Shown one piece after another: positions 24,071 through 36,441 of a DNA stretch of 64,000 nucleotides. Origin of the DNA: Kappaphycus alvarezii (Eukaryota; Rhodophyta; Florideophyceae; Gigartinales; Solieriaceae); NCBI GenBank assembly GCA_002205965.3, contig NADL03000568.1:1-64000 (forward strand), in the 5' to 3' direction. The notes below the pieces were generated by a model. That model made no database searches. It had not been told where the DNA came from and saw only the letters and a program-made list of their open reading frames with translations. Each line of letters opens with the position of its first letter. Position 1 is the first letter of the stretch. Position numbers and translations under genes: made by a program.

Positions 24071-26000
24071 TTTCCGAGACTGGTAGTAGCAGGTCTGCGT
24101 ATTGGAGAGTCTGCATGGGAAGGCAGAGTCTAGCAGGGCGATCTCACAAGGTTGGTGTAAGGCCAGCCGAAAAGCATGCTGAGTTGGATGAAACCGTCAC
24201 CTCACAGTGTCTTTACATAAGGACAGATCGCACATGCCCGAAGGTCTCCATGGCTCGCGCTGCGAAGTACCTGGTCACGTCTTTCAGCACCGCGAATGCG
24301 TCCGGGTTCATTACAGTATCCATTGGCAAGATTACCCTGACAATATAGCCCTTTAGGTGGCTTTTCGTCAGGAGTCCAATGTTTCAACTCACCAGATGGA
24401 AGGGAAAGCCAATCCAGTTTCCACGCATTCAGGATGCTGAAAGTATCACTTATGAGGCTACAGTTCGCTCTCAAGTCCCAATTCTCTGGATAGGGTGCCG
24501 CGTTATGATCATTCTGTGCCTCAGAAGCATCGAAGGATCCCATAACCCGTGCAAAACCTATACATACCTTGTGTGTGAACGAGATCGGGAATTTGCTCAA
24601 TTTGCCTGTACCGCTTATCTCTCATCACCTGCTATACAATCAGGATAGATCGAATTTATCGTCCAAGACTAAAAATTCCCAACACTTCCCCCGTAAGCCA
24701 AATTAGGTCTTCCTATCTTTGCACTGATTTCCAGTTGTCAACGGAATCCTGTATTTATGGTGAGGCCAAGAATAGGCTCGATAGTGGCCGCCCTTCCAAA
24801 GAATACGTCGCCATCATCATCGGTGCCAGTGAAAAAGTCGGATATACTACAACAAAGCTTACGAAGTGAAGAACATGTGAAGTTGTAAGAGTTATATCGA
24901 AAAAGGATCAAGTGCTATACCTAAGCGCAGATGCTGTTGTCAGCGCAGACGGCGATGGGAGCCAGAAGTTGGAGCCTTTGGGTCGAGTCGGCGTTATCTT
25001 GGACGTGGTTGGTGTAGGGATGTTTGGAGAGTTGTTCGAGCAGTTGAAGGAAGGGAATCTATGTCGTGTCAGGTGCAATTGCCGGACAGATAATTGAGGT
25101 GGATCTCAGCCTGCTCTATCTGAGAAATTCGAAAATGATTGGGTACAATATGCCATCACGCGGATATGTTCGAGAGACTGGTAAGATATGTGGACAGGGG
25201 AGAAATTTGACCAGGAAAAGCAAAGACCCTTAAGTTGGAAAAATGCTGTTGCTCAAGAAGTACTCAGTAGCAAAGCATTTGCGAGTAAGCTTGTCTTGGG
25301 TCCGCCACCATTCTCAATCCGGACTTGGACTGCACTTTCACAGGTTTGGGAACATTGATTACTTGCATATCCTTAGCCAAGCTACACATGCCCCAATAAA
25401 GAATTTACATAGTATGCTACAAGATGTGCAATTGGAAATCATCTCGGAGTGCGTACGCTGCTCATACGGTGAGCTATTGCACTGTATATAACTGCAATGG
25501 AGATGTTTGATAAAAGCTGCAGAGTGACTGATACTATGTAATGCCGTAAAGTTATTATGATTATTATTATATTGATGCTAACCTTAGAGCTATAGACACA
25601 AGATGTTTGGGGTTAAGGGGTACAAAGTCATCTTTCGCTGACGAAAAAGAGCTATGAAAATCCCATACTCTTGAATTTTAGGCAGTTTGGCTCCATTGAT
25701 CATTCTTATGCAAACGTTTACAATTCCAAATGGGTTCCAGCCAATCCATACATCTAAATAAAGAAACCCCCCTTTGTTACCTTGTGATAATAAATGCCAG
25801 TTTGCAAATGCATGTGAAGACTAATTCATTGGCCAGCCACATAATATCTTCATATTCACCCTCGTTGCAAGAATAAGAAGAGTCGATTGACCGCATCACA
25901 ATCATGTTTGTGTACGGTAGGTCTTTACGGGGAAAAAAAGCACTCATAGATATCCAATTTTGGGTGTCAAGCAAATAGAAGAAAACAAATGTAGCCCAAC
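24071..26000. other. no recognisable gene
   Basis: The longest frame (24,600-24,202, minus, 132 codons) shows no family motif that I know. A C-rich repeat word (AACACTTCCCCC) occurs at about 24,682 and an R1-like tail (ATGCCGTAAAGTTAT) at about 25,540. Confidence 0.4.
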
Positions 26001-26039
26001 AGTATTAGTTCATAATTTCCCGCAGAATATCCTCGATTT

Positions 26040-26960
26040 CCTGTGCTTATCAATATTTGTTCTATCCGATGGTAATCCAAGAAAAGTGGGCAAACAAGAT
26101 CCTTTTGCGACGAAACGAATAGCCACAAGGTAGCCGCGATGGGTTCTACATCATGAGAACCGGTTGAATGGCTGTTGCGCATCTGGGACTATCAAATCTC
26201 AGCGTCTATTCTCTGCAAACTGCATTATATTTAAGTAGCGTATGAGTTGCGTACAACTTGGAAGACAAGTATGTAAATCGCAGTAACAAGTTCAAACCCT
26301 TTCATCGCAAGAGACATGTAACACATCCACTCGTTGGAAGGATCCAGCGTTCCACTGCTCAAAACTACATATTACAGCTTCCGACGGAAAGCCAGCTACC
26401 CTTGTACTTCCAAATTATAATGGCCAATATCAAAAACGATTAGGGCAGAGGTTATCAATAGAGCGTTACTGAAACTTTTCAATCGATACCAAATCTAGTT
26501 CAGTTTACATACATACACTCATCGAATATATCTTCTAACAGTACAAACTCTTAAAACTTCCCCCCTTATCTTTACTTCATGGTTTATAAAAGGCAACCAA
26601 GTTTAAATCCACTGTGTAAATGGGGGGTTAATTTACTGTGGTAGATATGTGGGTTGGTATCCAGTAAATTTGTACCGGAGCGTAGATATCGTGTCATTGT
26701 CAAGCCAATTGCGAAACTGTACGATGCGTCGAAAGCTGTGGATGGCACTCCAATCTACCAGAAGGTGGAAGGGAGACCAGCCAGCATCCACTTTAAATCC
26801 ACTTGCACTATGCGGTGCGTTAGACACAAATACCAATTTGGTGGTGTTGCTGATTTCGTTGACGACGGGAAGAGTATTCACACTACAAATAGCCTGATCT
26901 GATGCACTACCGTCCAGTACAAAGTCGGCCTTTGATCCATCGGAAAACGGATACAGCAAC
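26040..26960 (-). pseudogene. possible copia protease region relic
   Basis: On the minus strand the frame 26,959-26,633 reads KADFVLDGSASDQAICSVNT, which resembles the copia retropepsin entry (DSGASDH with S and G exchanged by mutation). About 0.5 kb further, SNEWMCYMSLAMKGFELV could be a decayed LWHxRLxH pre-integrase block. Both resemblances are weak and the sequence is full of stops. It could equally be unrelated. Confidence 0.3.
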
Positions 26961-26999
26961 GTACATCACAGCAAGACAACACCCACTATATTTCCCAGT

Positions 27000-28130
27000 T
27001 CCAAGATATTGCAATGGTAGGCTTGCGAAATCCAAAATTCAAATTTATACCAAGCTAGATAAACTTTGCTGTATAGGAGACTCTTCAATCCGCAACTTTT
27101 TTGTATGGCTAAAATATCCATTTTGCTGGTGAAAATTTTTGTAACAATGTTTGGCAGGTAAACTCAGTACGCTGATAGGTTGCAGTAAGAGCTGCGGGTG
27201 CTAGAAAAGAATGTCAATTCTGCATCTCAGATGCAATGAGGAAATAAGAAGAAAGGCTAGTCGTAAAGTACAGTATACTGTACAGACCAATAAATTGGGA
27301 CAGTGACGAGACTTCTGTGATTTAAGGGAACTTTTGAGTACAGTCCACAAAGTTGGTGTATCGTTAAGTTGGGCAAGATAGCGGATGCTGTACAGTACAG
27401 TACTACGGTTATGAGTTTCAAAGAATGGCCCAGAAACAGCAATGTTTATAAATAGGGAGATCAACAAATATTGATGCCCTATACATACTGGACGTATATG
27501 GACCAAGAGTGTTCCATTAAATAATAAAAGGAGTTTTCCATCAATTTGTTGAACTTATGATATAAAATTTTAAAAAAGTGTGTGGGTCCCCCAAAACTCT
27601 TGCATTCACACATTCAAGCAATACGTGTTCTAGTCCAAGCATCTGATAGCTGCTTTTCGCCGCAACGAAGTAGAAGGGTAGCTGAATAAAGACAGGCTAT
27701 TCGTGAACTCGAAAGTACAATGTTTAAGCGATACTTGCAAAACAGTTCCACCTCTACAAAGTCATACCAACACCAAAAAACAAAAGGGAGTGGAAATATT
27801 GCGATGGAAAGAACTTATTTGGGACTAAAACCGTCTTTACATTTAAAGTTTCGCGATAGCAGTGCCTCATCCAGAGCTGCGATTGCACCAACCTTGATTT
27901 TTTGGTAAGAAAATATGAAGAGAAGCGGTATACACTTCCGTTAGAGGTTCATGGCCTGATCTGTACGCATGGCCTGCGTATTGCAATCCTCTCGTGACTA
28001 CAGTATCTCTTGCTAAGAGCTTAATTTGCCCTGAATCCTGTCAGGGCTGTTGAAGTTGATCTTACTATTAAGCCCATCCATTCCTTAGTTTACCAGGTCA
28101 CTATCAGAAATTTCGACATCACTATTCACC
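27000..28130. other. no recognisable gene; TACAGTAC words
   Basis: AAAGTACAGTATACTGTACA at about 27,264 and TGCTGTACAGTACAGTACTA at about 27,388 belong to the window's TACAGTAC-type repeats. Nothing else was identified. Confidence 0.4.
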
Positions 28131-28136
28131 TCTCTT

Positions 28137-28190
28137 CGCTAGAAGTGTCAGACGACAAAGTAAACTACCCCTTCATTCCCCCCACATCAC
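28137..28190 (+). repeat. dispersed repeat, left copy
   Basis: CGCTAGAAGTGTCAGACGAC followed by a segment ending TACCCCTTCATTCC matches 37,288-37,343 with about eight differences. The two copies lie on opposite sides of copia A but well outside its LTRs, so they are not part of that element's terminal structure. Confidence 0.5.
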
Positions 28191-28714
28191 TACCCCGGAT
28201 AATCTTGCTCGATTGCTATTCTTTCTGCACGCCAACAGGACCTTTTTACTACCCAATATTTACCAGGCTTCGAGTATCCCGCCCCTTTGCACAAGCCAAA
28301 GTCAGTCTACAATTCTGGTTCCATTTCTGCTGGGTTCGGAATAACTGCGAAGGAAAACCAGGGGATATCTTCACTCCTGGTTTAACAGGCGATCCCGTGA
28401 CACCGCTGTACCGTTTTGCTTCCTAGTCCTTTTACTTTTACTTCTCAATTGGAGTTAGGCAACCCCACGTCTCCCCTCGGTGAATCTGCAAGATAGAAGC
28501 TCTCCTACGCAAAGGAGGCCAACTACATCAAGCACTGGTGACTCCTACATATTCCATTCTGATATGATTTGAAATACAAGCCCGACTTTGGTATGCCTCC
28601 AAAGTATGATCAAAAATCCAAAGAAAAGCGTCGATACTTGTTTTCTGACCTCTAACGATATGTTGGCGTCGTTCTCTAGGAAGTCTACCGTAAGGAAGCG
28701 CTGAATCAAAAACC

Positions 28715-28847
28715 TTTTACTCTTTTAACTTATCTTGAGTGTAATAGGGGTTTGTCGCTTGTGAAATTTTGATAGAAAAAGTTATGGATCAGGTCACTGT
28801 ATCTATGATACTTTTACTTTTTACTCTTTTAACTTATCTTGAGTGTA
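28715..28847 (+). repeat. 29-bp direct repeat, two copies
   Basis: TTTTACTCTTTTAACTTATC followed by TTGAGTGTA occurs identically at 28,715-28,743 and 28,819-28,847. The spacing is 104 bases. Its function is unknown; it may be a local duplication. Confidence 0.8.
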
Positions 28848-29474
28848 CACCGACTGACCGACTATTCAGTTAAGAGCTAACTAAATTGGTTTTATGAAAA
28901 ACGAGTAGGAGTGCACTCTGGATTGATTCCCCTCCGCACGCTTCTGTGCAACATTGTACATCCCATAAAGATTTATCACTACGAATTGATTCGAATTCAG
29001 TGACTGGTGAATCATGTTTTTACGTGAACAAACACTACAACCAATCTACAGCCTCTCTTTCTATAACCCAAGCTGTGGAAATAAGTGGAAAAGAGGCTGA
29101 TGCCATTTCGAGATTATTGTACCAGGGAGCTGACGGGTAGGAATCTACTGGCATAAGTGGCCGGCAGGAGACATTATGATATAGGATAATATTTTTCGCA
29201 ACAAATGGCCATGAACGATTGTAACGAAGATCGGGGAGTGTTTCGAACGAGCATTTGAGAAAAGTGATTCCAAGAAGATCGTTGTGTTCTAGGTCGTAGT
29301 GATGAACAGGGAATCAATAATTTAAAGATGAGTAAGGGATGTTACTGGATAGATTTATTATTATGAAATGGTAAGGTTGTCCGAACATGACATGCGAGAA
29401 TGCAGCTAATGATCTCCCCATATAGTCATTCCAGAGGTTACAAAACGGCTGAGGGGGAGGCGACCTGGGAAGCG

Positions 29475-29479
29475 TAAAA
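29475..29479. other. target site duplication of copia A (left)
   Basis: TAAAA immediately precedes the 5' LTR and is repeated exactly after the 3' LTR at 36,780-36,784. Confidence 0.85.
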
Positions 29480-29817
29480 TGATAATATGTCAATATGAAA
29501 CACGTGTCACCGCGCGATGCCACCGACAGTAAGCACTGTCAGCACCCTCGGTGAAAACCGCAGCTTGCCATGACATGTACTAAAGCCGAGCTGAGGTCGA
29601 TGGTGCGGGATTATGGAATCTTAGGAAAAGTGTGGCAGTAAGCTTGACGGTAGTCCACGACTGCACACCGCAAGGTCGTCGCCCTGGGTCTTTTCCTGCA
29701 CCACGCCTTCTTTTATTAACAAAATTTATTGAGTCTACAACTATAACACTTACGGTATTCAGGCCGCGATTGTACGCTGCCTCGTAAGTGACGGTGACTA
29801 GCGAGATTCCCGAGACA
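29480..29817 (+). repeat. 5' LTR of copia A
   Basis: A 338-base LTR beginning TGATAATATGTC and ending GAGACA (TG...CA). It matches 36,442-36,779 base for base in length, with about 35 substitutions by eye (about 90% identity). The sequence after it (ATCGGCATAAGGG) is not a primer site I recognise. Confidence 0.95.
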
Positions 29818-29988
29818 ATCGGCATAAGGGATCTCTAATCTGGCCACAACTCAAGGAAAGATGCCGTTCTCAAGAAATCAGTTAAGTCTAAGGTGGATCG
29901 GCTTAAGAAGAAATCCAAAACATCAGTAATCAAGGATGATGTCTCTCTAGCACTCCTAGGAATCGAATGATCGGTATTAGAACTATTT

Positions 29989-31634
29989 GTGGAGAGTGCG
30001 GCTTCAACCGGAGCATCTACAGAAAGTATCAATGTCCAAGTAACACCACCAGAGCCAGAGAATGTGATCGACTTAGTGCAGACTATGCTCCCTTCGGCTG
30101 CTCAGGAGTTTACTAAAGAATTCTTCTCTCTACCTCTTTTTGGACTCCCCACGCTTTACGATACCGTTGATTTTTTTCGGTGCATCTGACGCGCCAGAAA
30201 ACTACATTGAAGAGCTGGAACTGTCGCAAAACGACCATTCAAATAGAAGGGTGAAACTGTATGTGTGGCTTTGCCATGCCCTTGAGGTTGATGCCAATTA
30301 CTGCAAGTCTGTCATACATAACTTTAAGCAAATGAGGGGATCTCCGAATCCCTATATATCTGGGCTACGACGTGTGGGTGGTGGTCCGGGACCAATGCCT
30401 GAAACGGAACAAAGAAAATCTATTTCGACTATAACTCCCGTTAGAAATATTACCCAAGGAATTACAAGCGGGCCTAATTCGCCACACCGTTTACAAACCC
30501 CTGGATCGAGCGACCAAATAGTAGCAACCGGACCATCAGCTCCGATAGAGTCGCTAATTATAGGAGGCCCTAGTAATAACCATGGCAACCACCCTGGGTC
30601 AAGTCAACTAACCCCATTACCCGCAATTTTTCCCGACCACTGCTCAGCAAAGTCAGATACCCCTGACACTTATGGAGTATGATCAGAATATATCAGCCTA
30701 TGATGGACCCAAAAAAGCGAACTATGCCATGCAAATGATGAATGACAGTAAGTTCAATGGTGACATAAAACAAGATATTAAGGAGAATATTAGAATGTAT
30801 GAGATTTGCTCACGGCAGTACGGTCTTTCGGAGCGTCAAAAGAGCGATTTCTTGATACATGCATTAGAAGGATCCGATCGACGCATTTTTATGGACAAAA
30901 CAAACCCGACAATGTCTTTCCTACTGATGTGTGAAATAATGAATAAGAAGTACAAAAGTGACGCTCGAAAGCTCCAGGTGAATTCTACCTCAGAAATGGT
31001 GCGTCTTCGTTCACTTATGAAAGATAACGATATTCAAGATGTTACTGATGGACTTTCTAAACTTGTAGATCACATCAACGAGCTATCACCGCAATGCCCG
31101 GCTGAATTCCGCTCTGATATGAACAAAACAAATTACCTCCGCTGAGCAGTTGCTGAATACCAGGATTGGCCACAGATCCCAATCGCTAATATTACGTCGC
31201 AGAAGTACTCTTTCACCGCTTTTGCAACGGCATTAAATGAGTCAATTCAGAATTTAAGATAGATTTCACAGCTTTCTGGTACCCACTTTCCGAGCACAGG
31301 GTTGATCGTAAGCGGAGAAGAGAACCTTGGCACCCATCTCATGCGCTATAGACGCCCTCCTCGCAGTGTTCATTGGAAGACGGAAGAGGATGTCGAGGGC
31401 GTATTAAGTCAGGAATCGGGAGACGTTAGCCTGCTAGGTCCTTCCAAGAAGCTCGTCGCCGAGGGGAGTGCATACGATGCGGAGAGCTCTGGGACAAAAC
31501 CTACAGATGCAAAGATTGGGCTGCACGGTCCTACACAGAGGATCGACTCAATCAAGGAGTACTCCCAATTCATATTTTCGCTGACCTTATCAGTGATCAC
31601 GAGGAATCAAGCGCGGAGGACGCTTCAAAAGTAG
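29989..31634 (+). pseudogene. copia A gag
   Basis: Three overlapping pieces in different frames (29,989-30,189, 30,140-30,682, 30,672-31,145) give a long N-terminal region rich in P, G, S and T, followed by a helical gag-like domain (KFNGDIKQDIKENIRMYEIC, SERQKSDFLIHALEGSDRR). A downstream frame at 31,302-31,634 may be the nucleocapsid, but no intact zinc knuckle is left. Position between the 5' LTR and the protease supports the call. The frame changes mean no full-length product. Confidence 0.6.
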
Positions 31635-31851
31635 GGGAGACCGCTGCAGATGCCGGAGCAGATGCTGCAGAGTCATTTGTGGCAATCATGAATGGAGATC
31701 GTGAAGATGAGAATACCGAAAGAGATGAAATTATTAGCCATAAAGAGGCCCTTAGTACTAAGAAACACGATGTATATGTCAAAAAGATGAATGAAATAAT
31801 AAGTAGTACGCAGAATTCTCAGTATGGCGACGGTGATTAGTAGATGTCGGT

Positions 31852-32160
31852 ATGCGTCGCCAGAAAAACCGCAGCGATAACCAGAATATTGTGGACGTGG
31901 GTGAAATATGCTCTACTGACTTCCGAGAGGAGATGAGAAGTGTAAAATCGCAGCACGTAGTCGGCTTCTGTATCAATACAGGTGCGCAAAATTCAGTTAT
32001 AGGTCGCAAAGAGCTTAATCTTATCCTAAATTGCAACGGGATACATGCTCGAAAGATACTGCAGTCAAGTAATAGTTTTACGCTCGCCAACACCGTTTTT
32101 CAATCACTTGTAAAGGTTTTTATTAGGTTGAAAACTCCTCCTGGGGCACGGACCATCTAA
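31852..32160 (+). pseudogene. copia A protease
   Basis: Residues 38-51 of this frame read VGFCINTGAQNSVIG, the retropepsin active-site strand F-x-I-D-T-G-A-x-x-S-V-I-G. The catalytic aspartate is replaced by asparagine. The family protease cuts the polyprotein during particle maturation; this copy should be inactive. It is cut off from gag and integrase by stops. Confidence 0.7.
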
Positions 32161-32389
32161 CTTGGTCTGGAAATAGTCAAAGCAGATTTCCCGCGCTACT
32201 TGGCATGAACAGCATGGATACCGAGGGATTGAGAACATGTCTTAATTCAAATAGACTTGCTAAACGCCGCATGTTGAAGACGAAAACTGGTATGGAGGTC
32301 TTCATCGAAGACTTCTTCTGTCTTATTATTTGATCTCAGGGTAACCACCTTTACGCAGAGATAAATTCCGCAACTTAAATCCGCTTTAC

Positions 32390-33502
32390 AAGAGCGCAAT
32401 TATTGAAGTTTTATGGTAATTTCCACCATCGTAGCGTCTCGAAGATGTACAATCTGATTAAGAAAGCCAGGCAAAAACATGGATCAAAAGAGACGCCGCG
32501 CCTATCGAAGGACATTACGAAACGTTGCGACCCATGTCAACGAATTAAGCCGGACCCCCCTGCTTCCGAGTAACGATGGGTTCCGAGAACTTGCGATTCA
32601 ATGAACGTATCCCAATGGACATTATGTATTTTGGAAAAGAGCCCGTTCTTCACGTTATTGAGGAGGCAACAAACTTCTGTGCCGCATGCTCCCTAAAGGG
32701 GGGAAGCACAGATGATTTTTGGGACGCATTCATCCGATGTTGGGTGGCAGTACATACAGGTTTACCAAATGATATTCTGACACATCAGGGTTCCAACTTT
32801 GGTGATCGATTTATTCACCTCGCTAGAGTCTCAAACTTTCAAGTTGATAGAACAGGAATCGAAGCTCATTCGAGCTTAGGACTTGTGGAGAGATATCACG
32901 GCGCATTACGCACGACTTACCGAAAAATTATGATTGCTAGGTCCAATGTCAGCAAACAAGTTGTTCTTGCATGTGCGTTTAAGGCTATGAATGACACTCT
33001 GTGCCCAGAAGGGCTTGTGCTATCTGTACTTGTATTTCGAGAGTTTCCATGGGTGGCCACCACATCCAAGACCACCCAAAGTCGCTCAACTACTGAATAG
33101 AGAAGCATATGCGCTGAAATAGCACGTGAAGAACTGGAGAAGCAAATGGCATTTCTGAAGCTTAAACGAGCACTGCATCACGTCGTACCTCCAGCCAGCA
33201 ATATGCTTTACGAAACTGGAGATCAAGTACTTGTACGGAGGGAGAAACAGGTTAATAACCGGATAGGAGAGTGGATAGGTCCCTTAACTGTACTCTATAT
33301 GGACGTGAGGAAGAAAATGGTCTTTGTACGGGATGTCAAGATTGGACCGGCAAACCCTTTTAACATTGATGAAGTCAAACCATACTTCCCACCAGAACAA
33401 CTCTCCCTTTCTTTCCTCGTAGACTTGAAACAGCCTTGGATTATTCAAAACTTCAAAAGAGGAGCAGAGATGGCTGACAGAAGTGATAGAGGAGAGCGAT
33501 AA
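32390..33502 (+). pseudogene. copia A integrase
   Basis: An HHCC zinc-binding region (GNFHHRSVSKM...CDPCQ) lies at about 32,405-32,555. The 32,576-33,100 frame carries the catalytic core: D15 in PMDIMYFG, position 70 in DILTHQGSNF, and E105 in GLVERYHGALR. The 70-to-105 spacing is the classical 35, but residue 70 is histidine where aspartate is needed. AMNDTLCPEGLV follows, a block typical of this integrase type. The 33,146-33,502 frame (TGDQVLVRREKQVNNRIGEW, ending in YFPPEQ) is the C-terminal domain. A stop separates the two. Confidence 0.85.
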
Positions 33503-33519
33503 GAGAGCATGCAGCAGGG

Positions 33520-34300
33520 AAATGCAAGCCGCTTGGTTAGCTGAGATTCGCAACCTACTTCACCGAGGTACTTTCAAAGTAATACTTAAGGAGGATGTAC
33601 CTGAAGAAGCGAACGTGCTTCCTGGTCGTTTCGTATTACCCATCTAGTCGACACTAGATGGAAATGTGAAATAAAAGGCGCGTTATGATTTGGGCGGACA
33701 TAAAGACGAATGAAAAGACATGATGGTTCACACTAGTAATACGCTGAGCCCACCATCTTCACGCCTCATTCTTGCATTAACTGCCATATTTGGTTTCGAT
33801 ATATGGTCATCGGACATTCGGCAAGCATATTTGCAGGCTGCTGAACTATTGGGTCGAGATATATACCTCAATAATCCCGCTCAAGAGTTTGAACTACAAC
33901 CCCATAAATGACTCAAACTGTTTCGCCCACTTTATGGGCTGTGCAAGGCAGGTGATCTTTGGCACAAAACACTCGACGATCATCATCAAAATGATCTTAA
34001 CATGGTAACAAGCAAATTAGACCCTGCGTTATATTACCTTATCTAAAGGAACGTGCTACTGGGCTTAAGTGGCACCCACTTAGACGACATACTACGCGCG
34101 GGTAATCATCAATTCAAAGAACGCAAAAAGTTAACTAAGGAGAAGTTCGAGATGGCAGAAAAATATCCTCTCCCATTTGAGTATACTGGGTTCTCGCTAC
34201 CACGCGATATTAAAGGCGACGTTGCAACTGATCAAAATCACTACCTTCGAAAGCTAGGGTACATACTTACAGACTCTTTACTCAATCTTTTTTGATCAAT
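33520..34300 (+). pseudogene. copia A reverse transcriptase
   Basis: The entry WLAEIRNLLHRGTFKVIL with NVLPGRFVLPI is followed by SSRLILALTAIFGFDIWSSD and IRQAYLQA, containing the first active-site aspartate. KLFRPLYGLCKAGDLWHKTL comes next, then GTHLDDILRAG, where the usual Y-V-D-D reads H-L-D-D. At least six in-frame stops interrupt the domain. The relic A2 shows the same blocks (KLAGRFVLSTKSGFDGKV). Confidence 0.85.
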
Positions 34301-34996
34301 GCGAATGAAATTGGCGTGGCTGGCGAACTCTCGCCCAGATTGCCCCTTCGAGATAGCTCAGCTCGCTCAAGTGACTGATGATATGCTCGCAACCAGCTGT
34401 GCATATCAAACGCGTCAACAAGGCTATCAAGTATGCCACGGATAACTTGGTGGCAATCAAGGTACCAAAATTGGACTTTTCATCACTCAAGCTGATGGGG
34501 TTTTTCGGATGCTTCTTTCGAAAATACCGAAAATCAATCACCCCAGTTGGGGTATATAATTTTACTCGCTGACAAAATTAATACTATCGTACCAATAGGG
34601 TACCAGTTATATAAGGCACGCCGTATAACAAGGTCAGCGACGTCTGGAGAATTCATCGCGTTTAGCGATATGTTTGATTAATCCATAGCTAAATACCAAG
34701 ATTTATCCAAGATATTGGGGAGCAAAGTCCCGATACGGCTACTCACCAATAGCAAGAGTCTGTTCGATATAATTTCAAAAGCATCGAGGAAATCAGAGAA
34801 ACGGATGATGTTATACATATTTGCCGCTCGAGAAGGTTTTAAGAACAATGTAATATCAGACATCGGGTTTATCCGAGGTTCAACTAATATTGCAGACGGC
34901 CTAACTAAGCGGATGACTCAATCAAACCTACGATCTGCTATCTCAACTAGTCAACTTCACGTTCATTCAGAACAATGGATTGTGCGAAGGGATTAA
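34300..34996 (+). pseudogene. copia A RNase H
   Basis: Blocks LAWLANSRPDCPFEIAQLAQ and VNKAIKYATDNLVAIKVPKL precede the RNase H domain. The 34,715-34,996 frame gives LLTNSKSLFDIISKASRKSE, then NIADGLTKRMTQSNLRSAI and EQWIVRR, the C-terminal half. The aspartate of the usual TDSKSLFD box is asparagine here. This is the last recognisable pol domain; the plus-strand frame ends at 34,996. Confidence 0.8.
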
Positions 34997-35068
34997 GAAA
35001 CCCTAAAGTACAATGATAAGAAAGTGGGAGACTGAAAGCAGTGGAAAAAGAAAGTTTCTATCACTTTA

Positions 35069-36313
35069 TTATTTGAATATTTCAAGAATCTCTGCTAACT
35101 GAAGACCTTCAATATTAGGGCCGGCACAAGTCCAAAGAATTTCCGCAGCTGCCCTAATGGCAAAAGACTCGGCAGGATCAATTATGAGACGTCTAGAAGA
35201 ATCCAACAATACTGCATGATCAAATTTAGTTTCAACAGTCGACAGTAATCTGATAGCCCACAGACCTGTGGTATAGGTGAAAACCCGATCGAAGTGACTT
35301 CCATGCCCATGCTCGTGAATGTAATTCATGTCCGAAGGACGCCGGACTCCAAGACTTAATTCCAATTTTTGAATGATCGGGATTATCTGCTTCAAGCTCT
35401 TGACATGAAAGTTGAATATTTACAAATCACGGCATACACGAAATGCATCATTTGCACTGAATAAACTGTTAACAGCGTTGGAAATGCACGAGAGCGAGCA
35501 ATCAAGATTTTAAGAACAAGCAAGAGAACCGATATCAATACATACGAAATACTTAGAAAGCAGTGGCCACGATGCTCGAGCACCAGGACCCAAAATAATG
35601 ACAGTTGTACCAGGAATTGAGCGAAAAGAACTCATAACGCCTCTCAACACAGTTTTGCTTGTACCACAAGCACAAGGTCTGTCCTCATTAACTCGACATG
35701 GAGAAGCATTGGTGGAATATATATCTGCACCAACACGAGCAGTTGGAAAGGTAACGAGACGTCGCCCGTACGGGAGCATGGTGAAACTCCTCGAATCTGT
35801 CATTCAATACGCCATAACATCACGCTGGTTTCTGTCTGTGGCATAACACCGAACGGCGGCTAATGTGATGGGTCCCTTCTTCTTCCAATCTCCCATGCCC
35901 CTGGCAGCTATTGCCCAGTCTTTCTTACCATTACCTTTTCTTAACTGCGACACAAGGCGGTTTGAGTGCTCTTCATCTCTCTTCCCATCCCTCAAAACTC
36001 TGACGAACTCGACATCTTCACCATGCCTCTCACCTCTTTTCCTGCTAGCTCCCGCATGCCTTTTCAGTTTGCGCCCCTTTGGCACTTCATTTGCCTTACC
36101 ATTTCCTGCATCGACCGGACGTGACTTGCGACTGAAGCGCACCCCACCCCTTGGTGGAGCCATCCACACTCCAGACATCGCGATCACACTATTCTTTCGT
36201 GTGGGCGCCCCTCTTCTCTTTCCAATAGACCTTGGTTCGTACTTGACTCGAGCAATGATGATATGAGAGAACAGAAAAACCGACGGAAGATGAGATGTTG
36301 TATGCTCAATCAT
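35069..36313 (-). pseudogene. antisense open frame of about 415 codons inside copia A, function unknown
   Basis: On the strand opposite to pol, a single reading frame runs from ATG at 36,313 to a stop at 35,069, broken only by TGA at 35,804, TAA at 35,510 and one TAA at about 35,425. The first 170 codons are basic (KRRGAPTRK, GRKLKRHAGASRKRGER) and suggest a nucleic-acid-binding or nuclear-targeted region. The middle is compact (PCACGTSKTVLRGVMSSF, TVIILGPGARASWPL). The last third is helical and hydrophobic-patterned (HGSHFDRVFTYTTGLWAIRL, EILWTCAGPNIEGLQLAEIL). AATAAA directly follows the stop. It ends tail-to-tail with RNase H, 73 bases apart. I do not recognise the family. Antisense frames between pol and the 3' LTR are known from some plant gypsy elements (Retand type), which makes a captured or accessory gene plausible. 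Confidence 0.55.
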
Positions 36314-36316
36314 CTC

Positions 36317-36330
36317 GCGCGCTTGCGCGC
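36317..36330. repeat. GCGCGC palindrome at the start of the antisense frame
   Basis: GCGCGC-TT-GCGCGC lies three bases upstream of the antisense ATG, in a window otherwise poor in CpG. It may be a promoter element or the edge of a captured gene. This is inference only. Confidence 0.4.
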
Positions 36331-36441
36331 ACGTGTTTCACTTGCATTCGCCCCAAAAATCCGGTCAATCAGTTGCATTGTAATGTTTTACTGTACGTGC
36401 AAAGTAATTGCTGCAGTTTTCACTGCGGTACCATAGCGGAG

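Noticed and set aside
24202..24600. 132-codon minus-strand open frame
   Set aside because: No recognisable motif, overlapping open frames on the other strand and no supporting context; it may be chance.
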